Source of the DNA: Mantis religiosa
Taxonomy: Eukaryota; Arthropoda; Insecta; Mantodea; Mantidae
Assembly: GCA_030765055.1 (NCBI GenBank)
Contig: CM060958.1
Location: 82,499,783 to 82,563,782 of the forward strand
Reading direction: 5' to 3'
DNA: 64,000 nt
This document shows, piece after piece, positions 43,574 to 53,108 of this stretch (positions are counted from its first letter, which is position 1; the number at the start of each line of letters is the position of its first letter). Below the pieces are notes generated by a model that worked only from the letters and a program-made list of their open reading frames with translations, made no database searches and was not told the origin of the DNA. Both the position numbers and the translations under genes were made by a program.

Positions 43574-45684
43574 TACCTTGTTTCACGTAAGCTTGCCCGG
43601 TAATCTCTTAATGGTCACGTGACCTCATCTCCTCTCATTGGCTGCTGTTTGGTAGAGACTGTTTTGCGGTAAAAATTAGTTTGTTATTTAACATGGTGAT
43701 ATATCTTTATATGTTGAAAGAGAATTGTCAAATATTTACTTTCATAACTGTTTCAATTAAATATATTACGCAACAGAGTTAATTTATCTGAAATGCATGT
43801 TAATTCTTAAACAAAGTAAAGAGGAGGTTCCTTTGCATCTAGGCCTGCCTTTCTGATTACACAAGAGCACATGCTTTAGCGGTAGTGAATTACATATATT
43901 TGTTTATATTTGTTTATATGAGTTTTATCACTGACCTTGTTCTGAACTGGATTAGTCATGTATTGTCATTAGAAGGTGTACTGTGCGCGTTCGAGAGATA
44001 CGTTATTTTATCCATCGTTTATTGCGCATCTACTTATTATATGTATAATGGCAGAGTCTACCGCCAGTTTTTCGCTGAAGCATCGTAAGGGTAAGCCATT
44101 ACAAAGCGGTGAAAAAAGAATTGTGTTGCATGTGTTTAATGCACTCACAGAGAAGAATCCGTCTTTGTTAGTGAGGGAAGTCGAACAGTTGTGCTCCGAA
44201 CTTACAGGTGTGAGTGTTAGGTCCATAGGAACATCGCGACGTGAAGTTGAGAAAACAGGAAAACTTACCACTCCAGGCAAACGCAGGAATAAAGAAAAGC
44301 GCGTGCTCGGAGAATGCGATGAGTTCGTTAAAACTGCTGTACGTCGTCATGTGCATAGTTTTTTCTTTAGAAACGAACTCCCTAACATGAATAAAATTTT
44401 GTCTGCTGTAAATGAGGATGCAGATTTACCAAATTTCAGCAGATCTAGTCTGTATAGATTGCTTATACAGCTGGGGTTTGTGAATGAAAAAAGGGGCAAG
44501 AAAAATGTGCTGAGAGACAGAGGCGATATTGCTGTGTGGCGAAGACGTTATTTAAGGACAATCAGACAATACCGGGATACAAATCGCAAAATATACTACC
44601 TAGACGAGACTTGGGTGAATGAAGGGCTTACGACAAGTAAACTATGGCGTGACTCGACTATTAAGACTGAAAGACAAGCATTTTTGCAAGGTATGTCTTC
44701 TGGTTTAAAAAATCCCAGTGGAAAAGGCCGAAGACTGATTGTCACTCATATAGGAAGTGATAGTGGTTTTGTGGAAGATGGTCTACTACTGTTTGAGTCA
44801 AAGAAAACCGGTGATTACCATGAAGATATGAATGGACATGTGTTTCAGCAGTGGTTTGCGAGTGTGTTAGCAAAACTGGAACCAAGCAGCATAATTGTGA
44901 TGGACAATGCTCCTTACCACAGCGTTCGTGTCGAAAAGAAACCAAATACATCCTGGAAGAAACAAGACATTATTGAGTGGCTGCGTGCAAAAAATGAAGT
45001 TGTAAACGAATCCCTTATTAAGGCAGAACTACTGGAACTTGTAGTAAAGCATGCCAGCGATTGTGATAAATACGTAATCGATGAAATGGCAAGGTCAGCT
45101 GGTCATGAGGTACTCAGGCTTCCACCATATCACTGGATTTTAAATCCAATTGAGCTTATTTGGAGCCAAATTAAAGGATTCGTAGCGAGAAACAATAGAA
45201 CATTTAAGTTGAATGATATCAGGCCATTGCTTACCACAGCATTTTCGGAGATCAGCGACGAAACATGGAAAAAGGCTATTCATCATGTGCTCAAAGAAGA
45301 AAACAAAATGTGGGAGCTGGATGGCATCGTCGACAACGTAATAGAGAGCATAATTATAAACCCTACGGAGAGTTCCGACAGCGAAACTGTTACTGCAGAA
45401 TCAGAATCCGAATCCGAGATGGAGGGGATTACTCCATTACCAGACTCTCCATAACGCGTGAGTTCAGTTTCATTATAAACTTGTATTTTTGCATGCCTTC
45501 ATATACTTATTTGCATGATTTTAGCTATCTCCTGGCATTTGACGTTTACTGCAGTTTTAAATGTGATGGGAAGGCACCGCCTATGGCCTATGGCGCGAAA
45601 GCATTAGCCAATTAGGGCGAGGGGGAGGGTTGTTGAACGCGGAGTGATACATTTCAGCCGGGCAAGGTTATATGAAACAGAGAA
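43574..45684 (+). mobile_element. Sailor-type (DD82E) IS630-Tc1-mariner element, apparently complete, 2111 bp
   Basis: TA duplication (43572-43573, 45685-45686). TIRs: left TACCTTGTTTCACGTAAGCT, right reversed TTCTCTGTTTCATATAACCT, both followed by TGCCCGG. Removing the element and one TA restores the PLE frame exactly (NSINL-DANAIEEYL). One intact transposase ORF. A deleted second copy is at 53109-54460. Confidence 0.92.
44048..45454 (+). CDS. Sailor-family DD82E transposase, intact (468 aa)
   Basis: Start chosen at MAESTASFSLKHRKGKPLQS because the second copy also begins there while upstream frames differ. N-terminal helix-turn-helix region (residues 20-80, LSVREVEQLCSELTG-like, SVRSIG, KLTTPGKRR); a second HTH-like block SRSSLYRLLIQLGF (131-144). 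DDE triad visible: D186 in YYLDETWVNEG, D286 in IVMDNAPYHSV, E369 in NPIELIWSQIKG. 82 residues lie between the second Asp and the Glu, the spacing that defines the DD82E/Sailor group of the IS630-Tc1-mariner superfamily. Acidic Ser/Glu-rich tail (438-460). No stop or frame break. Cut-and-paste DNA transposition in the nucleus is the known role of the superfamily; activity is not shown by sequence alone. Confidence 0.93.
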   Translation: MAESTASFSLKHRKGKPLQSGEKRIVLHVFNALTEKNPSLLVREVEQLCSELTGVSVRSIGTSRREVEKTGKLTTPGKRRNKEKRVLGECDEFVKTAVRRHVHSFFFRNELPNMNKILSAVNEDADLPNFSRSSLYRLLIQLGFVNEKRGKKNVLRDRGDIAVWRRRYLRTIRQYRDTNRKIYYLDETWVNEGLTTSKLWRDSTIKTERQAFLQGMSSGLKNPSGKGRRLIVTHIGSDSGFVEDGLLLFESKKTGDYHEDMNGHVFQQWFASVLAKLEPSSIIVMDNAPYHSVRVEKKPNTSWKKQDIIEWLRAKNEVVNESLIKAELLELVVKHASDCDKYVIDEMARSAGHEVLRLPPYHWILNPIELIWSQIKGFVARNNRTFKLNDIRPLLTTAFSEISDETWKKAIHHVLKEENKMWELDGIVDNVIESIIINPTESSDSETVTAESESESEMEGITPLPDSP

Positions 45685-45686
45685 TA

Positions 45687-46028
45687 GGTTTATAGAATTT
45701 AGCCATGTTTTCAGTTGAATCAAAAGTTTGTCTAATGGAATGCTAGGGAAGAGGGAGCGGACATCAAAGGATACTAAAGTGTCATGAGGTTTTAGTTTAA
45801 GATTTTGAATTTTTTCTACCAGGTCTAAAGAGTTTTTTATGCTCAGAGTATGGATTTGTGGAAAGGACTGAAATTTTTTGGATAGCCATTTTGCCAGAAG
45901 GTAAGTAGGAGTGTTTATATTATTTACAATGGGTCTCATGGGTATGTTGGGTTTGTGTATTTTAGGCAAACCATATAGTCTTGCAAGGGTAGGGTTGTCC
46001 GGTTTGATAGTTTTTTGTTCTGTAGTGG
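45687..46028 (-). pseudogene. PLE reverse transcriptase, N-terminal part (motif A)
   Basis: Minus frame: TIKPDNPTLARLYGLPKIHK, NIPMRPIVNNINTPTYLLAK, then DTLVSFDVRSLFPSIPLDKL (RT motif A, catalytic Asp in FDV) and TWLNSINL, continuing after Sailor at 43573. The region upstream of LYGLPKIHKP is replaced by the inverted copy at 46029. Confidence 0.9.
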
Positions 46029-46982
46029 AAACTGAAGAGGACTGTACTCTACCTTTTTTTAGACCTTAAAATCAAAAAAAGCAATGAAAAACTAGAATTT
46101 GGCATCCATAGAAAAGCAACACACACAGATAATTGCATCAAAGCAAATAGTTTCAACCCAGTTCCACACAAACATGCAACCATCAACAGTCTCACACACA
46201 GATTAGTAAATCTACCTCTCAGCCAGCAAGAATATCAAAAAGAATACCATCAAATCTTAAAAACTGCAATTAAAAATGGATATGGAAAAAACCTTGTAGA
46301 TAAAAAACTAAAATCATTCAAACTTCAAAAGAGATTAAAACAGATCACAGCTCTCACACCAATAAAACAAGAAATTAGATTTGCTAAATTTACTTACCAC
46401 CCCTGGGCCACAAAAAAGTTCCAAAAAATATTCAAGAAATACAATATAACATTGGCACCAAAAACAATTACAACATTAAAAACCTACTTCACAGTAATAA
46501 TACTGATAAGATAAAACCAGAGGAAAAGTCAGGCATTTACAAGATTAAGTGCAAAGACTGTGAAAAAATTTACATAGGGAGGACAAAAAGAAACATAGGC
46601 ACTAGAAAGAACACTTCAGGCACTTAAGATACAAAAATATTGATAAGTCCGCAATAGCAGCTCATTTCTGGTCTGAAAATCATGAAATTGAAGATAGCAC
46701 AGAATTACTAAAATACGTACAAAAACATAGTGAACTCGTCATATGGGAGAGGATATACATAGAAAAACATAAAAACCAACTAATGAACTTTGGAATCCCA
46801 CATTTAAGTTCATCACTAAATCAACAGATGGCAGCAGCAACCCCAGAATTACCCACACCGCTGGATCAAGCTTTAGTCGCATAAGAGCCGTAGATGCAAA
46901 CGATGATTTGCGAAACATGTCCTCAAAATAGGTACGAAAGTGAAGCAGATGTGTAATAGATACGACTCATCTAAAAATTAAT
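46029..46982 (+). pseudogene. PLE 5'-truncated copy, plus arm
   Basis: Begins at TEEDCTLPF and repeats the spacer and endonuclease region with frameshifts (at about 46080 and 46465) before GIY-YIG. Its C-terminal reading (HFWSENHEIED..., LVIWERIYIEKHKNQLMNFG) is more complete than in the minus arm. Confidence 0.9.
46885..46924 (+). ncRNA. hammerhead-ribozyme-like motif (PLE beta)
   Basis: Mirror of 42352-42391: GAG 46885-46887 with CTC 46922-46924, core CCGTAGA, GAAAC, ACATGT, C. Confidence 0.4.
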
Positions 46983-46998
46983 AATATCTTTTTTACAT

Positions 46999-47935
46999 TT
47001 GCAATGAAACTGCCTACATCACTGTAACTTCTGCAGATTTCCTCAGCTACACGATGGAGCCCGTGCGCCAGACAGGTCAAATGCAGCATATTAGGCTACA
47101 TGTTCTGAAGCTCCTGGCCTGCTTTTATCATATAACTTGCAGCGTCGGTGATGAAAAGGAGTACACTATCTACATTTATTCCTTCCAGATACAACAGCGT
47201 CATGCTTGTTTTAAATATGTCTGAAATTGTTACATGATTCACCTTTGCACTAATTTCTGATGTTAATAAAAATGTTTCTCCTGGTTTGCCTGGCAATAGC
47301 GTTCCCACGACAACATTTGTAACACGCCTGCTAACAGCATCTTTGGTTTCATCAATAGAAATCCACATTTTATTTTCGCCCATTCTTTTTCGTATTTGCT
47401 ATATGCCATCATTATAACATTGTGGTAATTCTCGTTTAAGTAAAGTTGTTTGTGAAGGAGGATCTTGTTTAGTATACTTTTGTATGAAGTGCTTAAAATG
47501 ATTTTTTCTGCTGTGTGCATCGGCATATTTGCACACACCATCATCTTACACAAGTGCTGAAAGAATTTGCACTGAGATGATGAAGTTACACTTAGCCCTG
47601 ATTGATCCTCAATCACTATTCTTGCTAAAATCCTTGCTTGATGGTTCTTAGTGTTGCAGTGCTGTTTCTGCCATTTGGATTTAGTGCTCTTAATTTCTAC
47701 ATAGTATACCTTGCATTGGATATTTTATCCTTTTTGTATGAAAATATTAACTCTTTGTTCGTGTGTTTACATGCTTCTTACATTTATGTTCTTCACTGTC
47801 AGCGAACAAATCATTGTCTCCAAACCCCACCACTCTGCCACAAACGGTAGCACGTGCAGTGATTGTATGGCCCTGAGCATTTTGATGCATGATGTAGTAG
47901 GCTGTATTACGTTGCATAGCAGTTAACTGTGTTCT
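46999..47935 (-). pseudogene. hAT transposase, N-terminal half
   Basis: Minus reading: a zinc-finger-like start near 47700 (STKSKWQKQHCNTKNHQA), CKFFQHLCKMMVCANMPMHT, KMWISIDETKDAVSRRVTNV (first catalytic Asp region, about 47370-47310), VDSVLLFITDAASYMIKAGQ (second, about 47165-47110), and MLHLTCLAHGLHRVAEE (about 47080). One frame break between 47383 and 47400. The pattern DE(T)D...DAA-YM...CLAHxLHxVAE is that of insect CGGBP1-like hAT proteins. Confidence 0.85.
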
Positions 47936-48520
47936 CCCACGGCGGTCCTAAAAGTTCTAACTCTGTTTATTACTGAACTTATTGTCAAATTCATACTATA
48001 ACATAAAAGTATTTTCTTTGTGGCATTGCTGTTGTGTTCTACTTAACTGTGATCTTCATCACATGACATTTTGATCAGAAGTATTGATTTGATGTATCAT
48101 CCAGACTTCACACCCATATAACAGTTTGGATCTTAAAGTCTATAAACTTTTTTAAACATGGTTCTCCCAAAACCTTTAGCTCAAAACTAAAAAATTTTGT
48201 CAAAGTACATGCCCTCCCTATTTATTTTCTCTTTTCCAAGGTCATGTAAGGGGATAAATCTTTTCGGGTATAAAAATCTTCAGCATGGCTTCTTTCAAAA
48301 GGGGAGTAAAACAAATGGTCCTATATCGTAGATATAGATAAAGATAAAGATACCTCTGAGCACACTTAAGCAGTCTTTCATGCCCAGTATAGAATAGGAT
48401 GCTGAAAACCATAGCAGCTAAAGAGTATCCATAAATAAACCTCAGTTTAATGTAATATTTCATAAATTTATCTTTACATCCTTCCTAATCATGAGTCAAA
48501 GCACAGTTGATTGTTCCTGT
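47936..48520. other. gwl intron, no recognised content
   Basis: Only short simple-sequence stretches (GATATAGATAAAGATAAAGA at about 48330). Confidence 0.5.
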
Positions 48521-48522
48521 AG

Positions 48523-49684
48523 GGAACAGAACAAGTCACAGAGTGCCATGTCTGAATGTAGGGAGGATGGCCAGCAGCTGAACTGGGGTTGTCTGGAGAA
48601 AAGGAACAGAACAAGTCACAGAGTGCCATGTCTGAATGTAGGGAGGATGGCCGGCAGTTGAACTGGGGTTGTCTGGAGAAAAGGAACAGAACAAATCACA
48701 GAGTGTCATGTCTGAATGTAGGGAGGATGGCCAGCAGTTGAACTGGGGTTGTCTGGAGAAAAGGAACAGAACAAGTCACAGAGTGCCATGTCTGAATGTA
48801 GGGAGGATGGCCAGCAGCTGAACTGGGGTTGTCTGGAGAAAAGGAACAGAACAAGTCACAGAGTGCCATGTCTGAATGTAGGGAGGATGGCCGGCAGTTG
48901 AACTGGGGTTGTCTGGAGAAAAGGAATAGAACAAATCACAGAGTGTCATGTCTGAATGTAGGGAGGATGGCTAGCAGTTGAACTGGGGTTGTCTGGAGAA
49001 AAGGAACAGAACAAGTCACAGAGTGCCATGTCTGAATGTAGGGAGGATGGCCAGCAGCTGAACTGGGGTTGTCTGGAGAAAAGGAACAGAACAAGTCACA
49101 GAGTGCCATGTCTGAATGTAGGGAGGATGGCCAGCAGCTGAACTGGGGTTGTCTGGAGAAAAGGAACAGAACAAGTCACAGAGTGCCATGTCTGAATGTA
49201 GGGAGGATGGCCAGCAGCTGAACTGGGGTTGTCTGGAGAAAAGGAACAGAACAAGTCACAGAGTGCCATGTCTGAATGTAGGGAGGATGGCCAGCAGTTG
49301 AACTGGGGTTGTCTGGAGAAAAGGAACAGAACAAGTCACAGAGTGCCATGTCTGAATGTAGGGAGGATGGCCAGCAGCTGAACTGGGGTTGTCTGGAGAA
49401 AAGGAACAGAACAAGTCACAGAGTGCCATGTCTGAATGTAGGGAGGATGGCCAGCAGCTGAACTGGGGTTGTCTGGAGAAAAGGAACAGAACAAGTCACA
49501 GAGTGCCATGTCTGAATGTAGGGAGGATGGCCAGCAGTTGAACTGGGGTTGTCTGGAGAAAAGGAACAGAACAAATCACAGAGTGCCATGTTTAAATGTA
49601 GGGAGGATGGCCAGCAGCTGAACTGGGGTTGTCTGGAGAAAAGGAACAGAACAAGTCACAGAGTGCCATGTCTGAATGTAGGGA
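48523..49684. repeat. 80-bp satellite array, about 14.5 units
   Basis: Exact 80-bp period (GTGCCATG or GTGTCATG at 48543, 48623, 48703 ... 49663). Units differ at few sites. Units 1-3 and 4-6 repeat as trimers (CAGCTG / GGCAGTTG / AAATCACAGAGTGTC variants), a local 240-bp higher-order repeat. Confidence 0.97.
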
Positions 49685-50436
49685 CAGTTAAGTGCAGAGG
49701 TTCTACTCCCATTAGTCCTGGATCCGTAGGACCAAGGACCCGGGCCTCCTTCTACCCGGGAGCGATGGAAACTCCGGGGCTCTTTCCATAGGGCAATACC
49801 TGGAGTCTAAAAGGCCCCCCCACTGAGCACAACGTCAAGACGGGATGGAAGTGGATACGCCACTTACGCACGTCAACCCCGCAGGGAAGACTACCGATAA
49901 CCTCGGTGGGGCCGAATGGTGATCTAGCACACCTTCTACTAGCTCTGCAGGCTAGTACCCGGGACTATTCAGGCAACCCTCTACCCCCTCCGGGCAGCCG
50001 TAGCCTGGCCGGAAGTACCCATTTACCCGTGGGTGTCGGGAACACACTGCCCCCTCGAGTCCAACCCAATCCGAACAACTTCCCTACGGGAGGGGCTCGG
50101 TATGTTCGGCCCGAGGTTCCTCTAGTAACGTCAGAGGTACCACGAGTGCTAAGGGTCCGCAGCGCCCGCACTTAGGCAGCTGAAGGGGACGGATCCCCTC
50201 CCCTATGGGGTAAATGTAGGGAAATGTGAAATGTGTAGTGTTTAACTCCCGCTTTTACTACATACGGCACTGCAGGCGGTGACACTGATGATGCATGAGA
50301 TGAAGATGGAGCACCGGTGGAATGAGATGGCGGGGGAAACCGGAGGTCCCGGAGAAAACCCGCCCCAACGCCGTGTTGTCCACCACAAATCTCACTTTGC
50401 GGTCGCCTGGGATCGAACCCGGGCCGCCTTGGTGAG
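49685..50436. other. GC-rich island inserted in the satellite
   Basis: About 750 bp of much higher GC than the surroundings, bordered on both sides by ATGTAGGGA of the satellite unit. Left part (49700-50215) has an open 89-codon frame (49906-50175) of no recognisable family. Right part (50250-50436), read on the minus strand, has CGGGTTCGATCCCAGG, a strong pol III B box, so it ends in a tRNA-derived head. Confidence 0.55.
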
Positions 50437-50575
50437 TAAATGTAGGGAGGATGGCCAGCAGTTGAACTGGGGTTGTCTGGAGAAAAGGAACAGAACAAGT
50501 CACAGAGTGCCATGTCTGAATGTAGGGAGGATGGCCGGCAGTTGAACTGGTGTTGTCTGGAGAAAATCCAATGCC
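50437..50575. repeat. 80-bp satellite, last 1.7 units
   Basis: Continuation of the array after the GC-rich island. Confidence 0.95.
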
Positions 50576-52046
50576 AGTGGGCAAATGTATTGTAATAAAA
50601 TACCTCTCAGTCTAGTTCTTGGTTGCTTTTTCTGCATTTTTTCGAACTGGGAAAATGCGGTTAGTGTACTACTGTGCAGTGACCTTTCTTTGATTGCTCA
50701 GAACTATTGTCACATTCAGTTGTGCCATAAAGTCAACTCCATTTACCTGTCAAACTTTTTGTTCTTTTAACCTGAATAAGTGAATTGTCAGCAGTCCTAC
50801 TGGTATAATCACCTAAAATATGATGGTTATCAAATCTCTGGAGGATTTTTTTGGCACAGGATACTTGGGTGTCCTTATGGACCTGTGTCAGGCTGTGGGG
50901 CACTCTGCAAGATGAAACTTTGCTGACGCATAGGAAAACAAGCATTATTTTTGTAGCATACCTCAATTCAAACTTCAAGGTTGTCTAAGGTATATGACAT
51001 GGTATGTTACTATTTTTCCCATTACATCAATCTTTGTTTTCTACCTCTTGCTTCATCTTCATGCTGACTTTTAAATTCCACAAACAGTTGAAAATGGCAG
51101 CACATGGAGTAAGGTGCCCAAAGATACATGCAAATATTTTAAGACATTGGCTCTGGTTTAAACCACTTTTAGTCATAGAGAATTATTACCAAAAATGCTC
51201 TCTGCAACTGTATTATGTGAATCAGCTTGCGTCCCTTGATGTTCCAACTGCAGCAGCTAAGGGATAAAAATTATGGTGAGGTGAAACTTTCACTTTCAAC
51301 TAAAAAAGGAGCATACAAGGCACATGGGGATGTTTTCTCCCTATCCCCTTCTTCCCGCTGTCCAAGGAGACGCGTGCGGACAGCAAGCAAGAAAGGAGGG
51401 AGAGGCAAGAGTGGGGGAAGCAGTCTGTCAAGCAGCAATGATAAGTTCCCCTCCAAACATTCTCTTCCAAGTTGTCGACCTCTAATAAAGATATAACTCT
51501 CTTTTAGTCTGTTTATATTTTTCAATATATTATGTGTCAGTTGCATTGATGCCAACTTCACAATAATCTTTCTTTTGGGCCCAAATGACTGAGCTGTCAA
51601 CAGATCCTTAAGCTCCACGCTTTTGCATATTCATCTACTCACTCACTCACTCATCCTCTCTCCCATCTTTACTTATCAGAATGCCTTTACCGTTTCTCAG
51701 TCCTTTAGCTCCACATCATATTTCTTTCAGCATTCCACTTCTTCTGCAGACCATTTTCTTTTTCTATAGGTTAAATCTTCCAATTCTTTGTTCAGCTCTT
51801 TCCATTCTTGATTTCACTTCTTCCATCTCCTTTGATGTTTATTGAACCCTTTCCTTCATTTCGTGTTTTAGTTCTTTTGCTATTGCATACATTTGTAAAT
51901 AAATTTAAAACAGTTTGTATTAAAAATGTGACAACATATCCTAAACAAATATAAGCAATTGTTTCCTAAAATAGAGCAAGAAATTATTTGTATTTAAGTA
52001 ATACTGTTATCAGTCAGGTGAAGTAATATACAGATGTTTGTTACAG
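50576..52046. other. gwl intron, no recognised content
   Basis: A Ser/Lys/Arg-rich open frame at 51227-51496 is low complexity and not called a gene. Rest featureless. Confidence 0.45.
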
Positions 52047-52188
52047 GTCCAGGAAGTGAAGATAAAGGCAGTAATGAGAGTCATCTTTCTGGCATCATAC
52101 CATTTGTGTCTATAGATAGTGGCTCATACCATACTGCAGACTCAAGCTGTCTGTTAACAACCCCCCTGACCACAAGAAGTTTAGCAAG
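52047..52188 (+). CDS. gwl: Greatwall kinase, linker exon
   Basis: Entry phase 1 (A from the previous exon gives Ser), 47 residues: SPGSEDKGSNESHLSGIIPF, VSIDSGSYHTADSSCLLTTP, LTTRSLA, exit phase 2. Part of the Greatwall non-conserved middle region. SGSYHTADSS recalls the MASTL linker in style only. TTPLTT offers a proline-directed phosphosite (inference). Acceptor TTTGTTACAG, donor AAG/GTAATG. Confidence 0.82.
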
Positions 52189-52262
52189 GTAATGAGAATA
52201 TTTTATTGTATTTATAATGTAAATATTCATAAACTTGATAAGTGGGTAATTAACATTTCGGT

Positions 52263-52700
52263 ATGATAGATAGAGTCAACATGAAAAATTCAATGCCATG
52301 GCCGGATTTGAACCACGGATCTCCTGGTTTCTGTCCAGTCGCTCTAACCCATTGAGCTACCAAGGCCAATGTGCCGTCCTGACATTAAATTCTCCATTTG
52401 ACTCATATATTTTCCCGGTAAACCACTAAGGGCTCTCGCATTCGAGATACACTGTTTGTGGCAACTTATTATCGTTCCAGAGCTAAATGATGAAGCCTGG
52501 AACTCTAAAGTACTTACGATAGTAAGTTGCCACAAATGGTGTATCTCGAATGCGAGAGCCCCTAGTGGTTTACCGGGGAAATATACGAGTCAAATGGAGA
52601 ATTTAATGTCAGGATGGCACGTTGGCCATGGTAGCTCAATGGGTTAGAGCGACTGGATGGAAACCAGGAGATCCGTGGTTCGTTGACTCTATCAAAAACC
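52263..52700. repeat. SINE family 1 inverted pair (palindrome)
   Basis: Minus arm 52263-52462 and plus arm 52520-52690, separated by about 60 bp that also form inverted sequence (AACTTATTATCG / CGATAGTAAGTTGCC). Each arm has the constant CCTAGTGGTTTACC segment, GAGAATTTAATGTCAGGA, and the tRNA-like GGTAGCTCAATGGGTTAGAG with GTGGTTC B box. Confidence 0.85.
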
Positions 52701-52829
52701 TTAGCCTATATATGGTTAGTGTAAAGAAATGATTAATTTCCATCAATTAGCTAAAATTTCTGGTGTGATGTTGGAATAAGGATCAAACCTACTAATATTT
52801 TCTTTCTGAAAATTAAATATTGAAGGCGT

Positions 52830-53106
52830 TCCAGAAAGAAAACATGAAAAATGTTCAGGATCCAACTGGGAAAAAATATTCATAAAGAAATATATTCATA
52901 AAGAAATATGAAGTAAAACTGTTCAATTTCGACACCATCTTTGAAGAGAACCCACACTTCATCAAGATACCAACAGAGACGCCCCTATCGCTTCCAAGGA
53001 GTTCACCAGATCAAAATTCAACTATCTACATTAACTGAGGATGTTAGGAAGGTCCTAATGAAATGCCTTCTAGATAAACGCTAGCAATATATGGAGTATC
53101 GAGTAC
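52830..53106 (+). pseudogene. PLE gamma C-terminus and terminal repeat
   Basis: Plus reading LFNFDTIFEENPHFIKIPTE, PLSLPRSSPDQNSTIYIN and a stop at 53033, then immediately the terminal hammerhead-like motif. The repeat resumes after Sailor copy 2 at 54463-54515 (TTTGACTCAAAATTATATTA). Confidence 0.7.
53035..53075 (+). ncRNA. hammerhead-ribozyme-like motif with consensus CUGAGGA core
   Basis: CTGAGGA (53035-53041, exact CUGANGA), an extra T, stem II GTTAGGA/TCCTAAT, GAAAT, then GCCTTC in place of the palindrome GCATTC seen in the copy at 23.9 kb. Stem I pairing is poor here. It follows the PLE stop codon by one base. Confidence 0.45.
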
Positions 53107-53108
53107 TA

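Larger units (their letters stand above)
42247..46982 (-). mobile_element. PLE beta inverted pair, carrying a Sailor element
   Basis: Minus copy from about 46028 to 42247, interrupted by Sailor at 43574-45684; plus copy 46029-46982, truncated so it begins at the RT thumb. The two share the same 3' part nearly base for base (42250-43270 versus 46030-46982). Flanked by the 16-bp duplication, so the inverted pair entered as one unit. Confidence 0.9.
41588..47935 (-). mobile_element. hAT transposon gene split by a PLE
   Basis: N-terminal half at about 47935-47000 and C-terminal half at 42230-41588, both minus, separated by a 4.7-kb PLE insertion with a 16-bp target duplication (AATATCTTTTTTACAT at 42231-42246 and 46983-46998). 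Without the insert, frame continues from SFIANVKKIF into KAPSRKRKFKEMVPN. Terminal inverted repeats were not identified. Confidence 0.85.
25348..52046 (+). other. gwl: 26.7-kb gwl intron
   Basis: Bounded by GTGAGT (25348) and TTGTTACAG (52046). It holds most of the transposons of the window, including the Sailor-in-PLE-in-hAT stack and the 80-bp satellite. Phases on both sides agree, so no exon need be missing, though a phase-symmetric short exon could be hidden. Confidence 0.8.

Noticed and set aside
44008..44951. Minus-strand open frames opposite the Sailor transposase
   Set aside because: Shadows of the coding strand; no features of their own.
48523..49684. Regular repeat array considered as a CRISPR array
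   Set aside because: Units are contiguous 80-bp copies without variable spacers, in a eukaryotic intron.
49906..50175. 89-codon open frame in the GC-rich island as a gene
   Set aside because: High GC makes chance open frames common; no domain, no homologous copy, composition rich in Pro/Arg only.
51227..51496. Ser/Lys/Arg-rich open frame as an extra gwl exon
   Set aside because: No suitable splice borders with matching phase (needs entry and exit phase 1) and it is low complexity.
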